NCBI GenBank assembly: GCA_910585655.1
Contig: CAJUFW010000058.1
Coordinates: forward strand, 695 to 9,291
Length of the DNA: 8,597 nucleotides
DNA from: an uncultured Lachnospiraceae bacterium
Lineage (GTDB): Bacteria > Bacillota_A > Clostridia > Lachnospirales > Lachnospiraceae
Reading direction: 5' to 3'
A program made the translations under genes and the position numbers. Below are positions 6,169 to 8,597 of this stretch, one piece after another. Every line of letters starts with the position of its first letter. The first letter of the stretch is position 1. The notes beneath the pieces are model-generated. The model saw only the letters and a program-made list of their open reading frames with translations, searched no databases and had not been told where the DNA came from.

Positions 6169-7038
6169 ATGGAGTTTACAGCATTACACAACGGAATCAA
6201 CATGCCCCGTGAGGGCTTCGGCGTATTTCAGGTAAGAGACAAGGAAGAATGTAAGCAGTCGGTTTTAACGGCAATCCGGGCGGGATACCGCCTTATTGAT
6301 ACGGCTGCTTCTTATACCAACGAAGATGCCGTAGGCGAAGCCGTCCGTCAGGCTATCCAGGAAGGTGTTTGTACAAGAGAAGAACTGTTTATCACTTCAA
6401 AGATGTGGGTACAGGATATGAAAAATTACGATACTGCCAAAGCTGCGATTGACGCCAGCCTCAAGAAAACCGGATTGGAATATCTTGACCTCTACCTGCT
6501 CCACCAGGCGATGGGCGACTATTTTTCTGCCTGGCGGGCGATGGAAGATGCCTACCGGGAAGGAAAACTTCGAGCGATCGGAGTCAGTAATTTCTACCCG
6601 AACATCCTTACCAATTTCTGTGAGACCGTAGAAATCAAGCCAATGGTCAACCAGGTAGAACTGCATCCTTTCTTTGCTCAGACAGAAGCTTTGGAAACCA
6701 TGCGTTATTACGGCGTCGTAGCAGAAGCCTGGGCTCCGTTGGGCGGCGGTCGCTATGCGCCTTTTGAAAACGAGACGCTACAGGAAATCGCCGATGCTCA
6801 TGACAAATCCATTGGTCAGGTAATGCTGCGTTGGAACGTGCAGCGCGGCGTCGTGGTTATCCCAAAATCCACTCATGAAGAACGTATCCGGGAAAATTTA
6901 GATATTTGGGACTTTTTCCTGACGGAAGAGGAAATGGAACTTATAGGCAGCCTGGATATGGGCTATACCGGTACGGCAGTAAAGCATTTCGAGCCGGATT
7001 TCGTACGAATGTGCGTCTCCCGAAAGATACATGACTAA
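6169..7038 (+). CDS. Aldo/keto reductase (COG0656, 2,5-diketogluconate/glyoxal reductase-like), copy 1
   Basis: A complete 289-residue NAD(P)H-dependent carbonyl reductase of the soluble TIM-barrel AKR superfamily. The tetrad is intact: D44 and Y49 (LIDTAASYTN), K78 (ITSKMW) and H112 (YLLHQ). Further landmarks are AIGVSNF (136-142, strand 5), VNQVELHPF (160-168, strand 6), AWAPLGGG (187-194, strand 7) and the cofactor motif VVVIPKSTHEERI (228-240), whose K233-S234 usually grip the 2'-phosphate of NADPH. The start ATG has AAAGGAGG eight bases upstream. It is the first gene of a three-paralogue operon and is followed 19 nt later by copy 2. The substrate cannot be deduced; AKRs of this type reduce small aldehydes, dicarbonyls or keto-sugars. 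Confidence 0.93.
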   Translation: MEFTALHNGINMPREGFGVFQVRDKEECKQSVLTAIRAGYRLIDTAASYTNEDAVGEAVRQAIQEGVCTREELFITSKMWVQDMKNYDTAKAAIDASLKKTGLEYLDLYLLHQAMGDYFSAWRAMEDAYREGKLRAIGVSNFYPNILTNFCETVEIKPMVNQVELHPFFAQTEALETMRYYGVVAEAWAPLGGGRYAPFENETLQEIADAHDKSIGQVMLRWNVQRGVVVIPKSTHEERIRENLDIWDFFLTEEEMELIGSLDMGYTGTAVKHFEPDFVRMCVSRKIHD

Positions 7039-7057
7039 CCAATCAGGAGGTATTGAT

Positions 7058-7897
7058 ATGCAATATGTAGAATTGAACAATGGTGTAAAAATCCCGCAAA
7101 TTGCTTTAGGTGTATTCCAGATCCCGGAAAACGAAGAGGCAAAAAAAGCCTGCCTCAGTGCGTTTGAACTAGGCTATCGGCATATCGACAGCGCGCACCA
7201 CTATTACAATGAGGCAGGTGTCGGAGCTGCCGTCAGAGAATGCGGAATTCCTCGGAATGAACTTTGGATCACTTCCAAGATTTGGCCGGACGAATATGCC
7301 AATGAAAACGCCATCGACAACATGCTCACTCGCTTTGGTCTGGGCTATCTTGATCTGGTCATTCTCCATCAGCAGGTAGGCGATTATCTTGCCGGCTACC
7401 GAAACTTAGAACGCGCTTACAAAGCTGGCAAGATCAGAGCCATCGGGCTTTCCAACTTTGAATCCGACCGTTTGGAAGAGATTTTAGAGGCGGCTGAAAT
7501 CAAACCGCAAATCATCCAGGTAGAAGGACATCCTTATTTCCAGCAAGAGGCTCTCAAAGAACGCGTAAAGCCTTACGGCACCCGGATGGAGCATTGGTTT
7601 CCTCTCGGTCACGGCGATCCGACCCTGATCAATGAGTCGATTTTTACAGAGCTTGCTAAAAAGTACGGCAAAACCAACGTACAGGTTATTCTGCGCTGGC
7701 ATATTCAGATGGGCAACATCCCTCTGCCACGCTCTACAAACCTGCTTCATCAGAAGGAAAATCTTGACATTTTTGATTTTGCCTTAACCGAAGAGGAAAT
7801 GGAACAAATCAAAGCTCTTGACCAGGGCAAACGGTATTGGACACTGACTCTAAAGCAGCAGGAAGAAAGGTTTTTAGCGATTCAATTAGCAGAGTAA
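7058..7897 (+). CDS. Aldo/keto reductase (COG0656 type), copy 2, diverged cofactor motif
   Basis: A complete 279-residue AKR, paralogous to copy 1. The tetrad is present as D44 and Y49 (HIDSAHHYYN), K74 (ITSKIW) and H104 (VILHQQ). AIGLSNF (128-134), IIQVEGHPYF (152-161) and HWFPLGHG (179-186) mark strands 5 to 7. The cofactor loop reads IPLPRSTN (221-228) where copies 1 and 3 have IPKST, so Arg replaces the usual Lys; this may alter NADPH/NADH preference. I chose the ATG at 7058 because AGGAGG (7045-7050) is seven bases upstream and the protein then begins like its paralogues (xxxVELNNGVKIP). An in-frame ATG at 7031 would overlap copy 1. Probably co-transcribed with copy 1; substrate unknown. 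Confidence 0.92.
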   Translation: MQYVELNNGVKIPQIALGVFQIPENEEAKKACLSAFELGYRHIDSAHHYYNEAGVGAAVRECGIPRNELWITSKIWPDEYANENAIDNMLTRFGLGYLDLVILHQQVGDYLAGYRNLERAYKAGKIRAIGLSNFESDRLEEILEAAEIKPQIIQVEGHPYFQQEALKERVKPYGTRMEHWFPLGHGDPTLINESIFTELAKKYGKTNVQVILRWHIQMGNIPLPRSTNLLHQKENLDIFDFALTEEEMEQIKALDQGKRYWTLTLKQQEERFLAIQLAE

Positions 7898-7928
7898 AAC
7901 TCAGCTCGGAAATAGGGAGGTTACTATC

Positions 7929-8489
7929 ATGGAATTTGTCACGTTAAACAATGGTATCAAAATGCCTATGCTGGGCTATGGCGTATATCAGGTCACAAAC
8001 GAGGAGTGTGAACGCTGTGTGCAGGACGCACTTGATGTCGGCTACCGCTCTATCGACACCGCCCAAGCCTATGGCAACGAGGAAGCCGTCGGAAGAGGAA
8101 TCAAAAACAGCGGCGTAGCAAGAGATCAGATTTTCCTCACTACAAAAGTATGGGTTTCCAATGGCGGCTATGAGAATGCCAAAAGATCCATTGAGGAATC
8201 TTTAAAGAAACTGGATACCGATTATATTGACCTGTTGTTAATTCACCAGCCATTCAACGATGGCAAATCCGCTGCCCAGACAGCCCTGCGCTTCCTGCTC
8301 CAAAGCAATGTGGTAGTGATTCCCAAATCCACTCACAAAGAACGTATGGAACAAAACTTTGATGTCTTTGATTTTGCCTTGAGCGCCGAAGACATGACTA
8401 CCATTCAGGGATTAGACGAAGGGGAAAGTCTGTTTTTCTCCCACTACGATCCGGCTACTGTAGAGATGATTACTGGATTACACCGTTAA
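7929..8489 (+). pseudogene. Aldo/keto reductase copy 3, internally deleted (94 residues missing)
   Basis: An intact 186-codon frame with a good ribosome site (GGGAGG, 7915-7920) that is about one third shorter than its neighbours. The N-terminal half is normal: NGIKMPMLGYGVYQV, then D43 and Y48 (SIDTAQAYGN), K73 (TTKVWV) and H106 (LLLIHQ). The C-terminal cofactor segment VVVIPKSTHKERM (128-140) is also normal. Aligned with copies 1 and 2, the sequence jumps from D111 to G112 (8261/8262), skipping 94 residues (282 bp) in frame. This removes barrel strands 5, 6 and 7 with their SN and Q cofactor contacts. All four tetrad residues remain, but a closed TIM barrel cannot form, so the product is unlikely to be an active reductase. 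The frame has no other damage, so the deletion is either recent or an assembly collapse. Confidence 0.85.
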
Positions 8490-8523
8490 AAATACAAATC
8501 CACTCTGTAAAAGGAAAACTAAA

Positions 8524-8597
8524 ATGAAGAAAAGAAAACTAGGAAATTACGCAGGAAGATTTAGACAAATATGAGCCTTTCTACCAGACGATACACC
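8524..8597 (+). pseudogene. Start of an unidentified gene, apparently frameshifted (runs off right edge)
   Basis: An ATG at 8524 with AAAGGA (8509-8514) upstream opens MKKRKLGNY but stops at TGA (8572-8574) after 16 codons. In another frame, 8543 onward reads EITQEDLDKYEPFYQTIH to the window edge. That looks like real protein, but an in-frame TAG (8540-8542) lies just before it and there is no start codon. Deleting one base near 8541-8543 would join MKKRKL to EITQED as one frame. So this is either a frameshifted gene, a sequencing error, or two chance frames. I do not recognise the product from so short a piece. It lies 34 nt after copy 3 and may belong to the same operon. Confidence 0.35.

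Noticed and set aside
7031..7057. Upstream start for aldo/keto reductase copy 2
   Set aside because: It overlaps copy 1 and would place the AGGAGG ribosome site inside the gene. The ATG at 7058 has ideal spacing and matches the paralogues.
8571..8597. ATG at 8571 as the start of the right-edge gene
   Set aside because: Its AGGAAG is too far upstream (about 12 bases) and the short peptide is not convincing. The 8543 frame looks more protein-like.

Overview
The window looks like a chromosomal segment from a low-to-mid GC anaerobic Firmicute, most likely a gut Clostridia/Lachnospiraceae species. The grounds are strong AGGAGG ribosome binding sites, a secreted BspA-type leucine-rich-repeat protein, a ferredoxin-domain aldo/keto reductase, a PTS-type 6-phospho-beta-glucosidase and tandem aldo/keto reductases. 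The taxon is inferred from gene style; no rRNA or marker gene is present. I found no tRNA, rRNA, CRISPR array, transposase or phage gene.

Layout, left to right. (1) The 5' 289 codons of a minus-strand, secreted BspA-like LRR_5 protein (1-868) run off the left edge. (2) Divergent from it is a plus-strand aldo/keto reductase with two C-terminal 4Fe-4S motifs (1071-2192). (3) Directly behind it lies a short non-coding relic whose last ~33 codons read as a flagellin C-terminus (2210-2331), followed by a perfect 15-bp hairpin terminator (2355-2388) between convergent genes. (4) A minus-strand GH1 6-phospho-beta-glucosidase (2429-3904) is divergently paired with an RpiR-family SIS-domain regulator (4125-5078); the intergenic region holds promoters and several palindromes. 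(5) A LysR-type regulator follows RpiR by 25 nt (5104-5997). (6) After a 171-nt regulatory gap with a plausible LysR-box dyad, a promoter and a leader hairpin, there are three tandem aldo/keto reductase paralogues (6169-7038, 7058-7897, 7929-8489). The third has lost 94 internal residues in frame and is probably dead. (7) At the right edge a well-placed start codon opens a reading frame that is broken after a few codons.

How it may work together: RpiR probably senses a sugar phosphate and controls the divergent 6-phospho-beta-glucosidase, which hydrolyses phosphorylated beta-glucosides imported by a PTS encoded elsewhere. LysR probably controls the NAD(P)H-dependent carbonyl reductases downstream. 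The link between the two circuits (the short rpiR-lysR gap) is inferred from position only. The window is mostly ordinary accessory metabolism. Its most notable features are two signs of gene decay (the flagellin tail and the internally deleted reductase) and the dense palindromic control regions.
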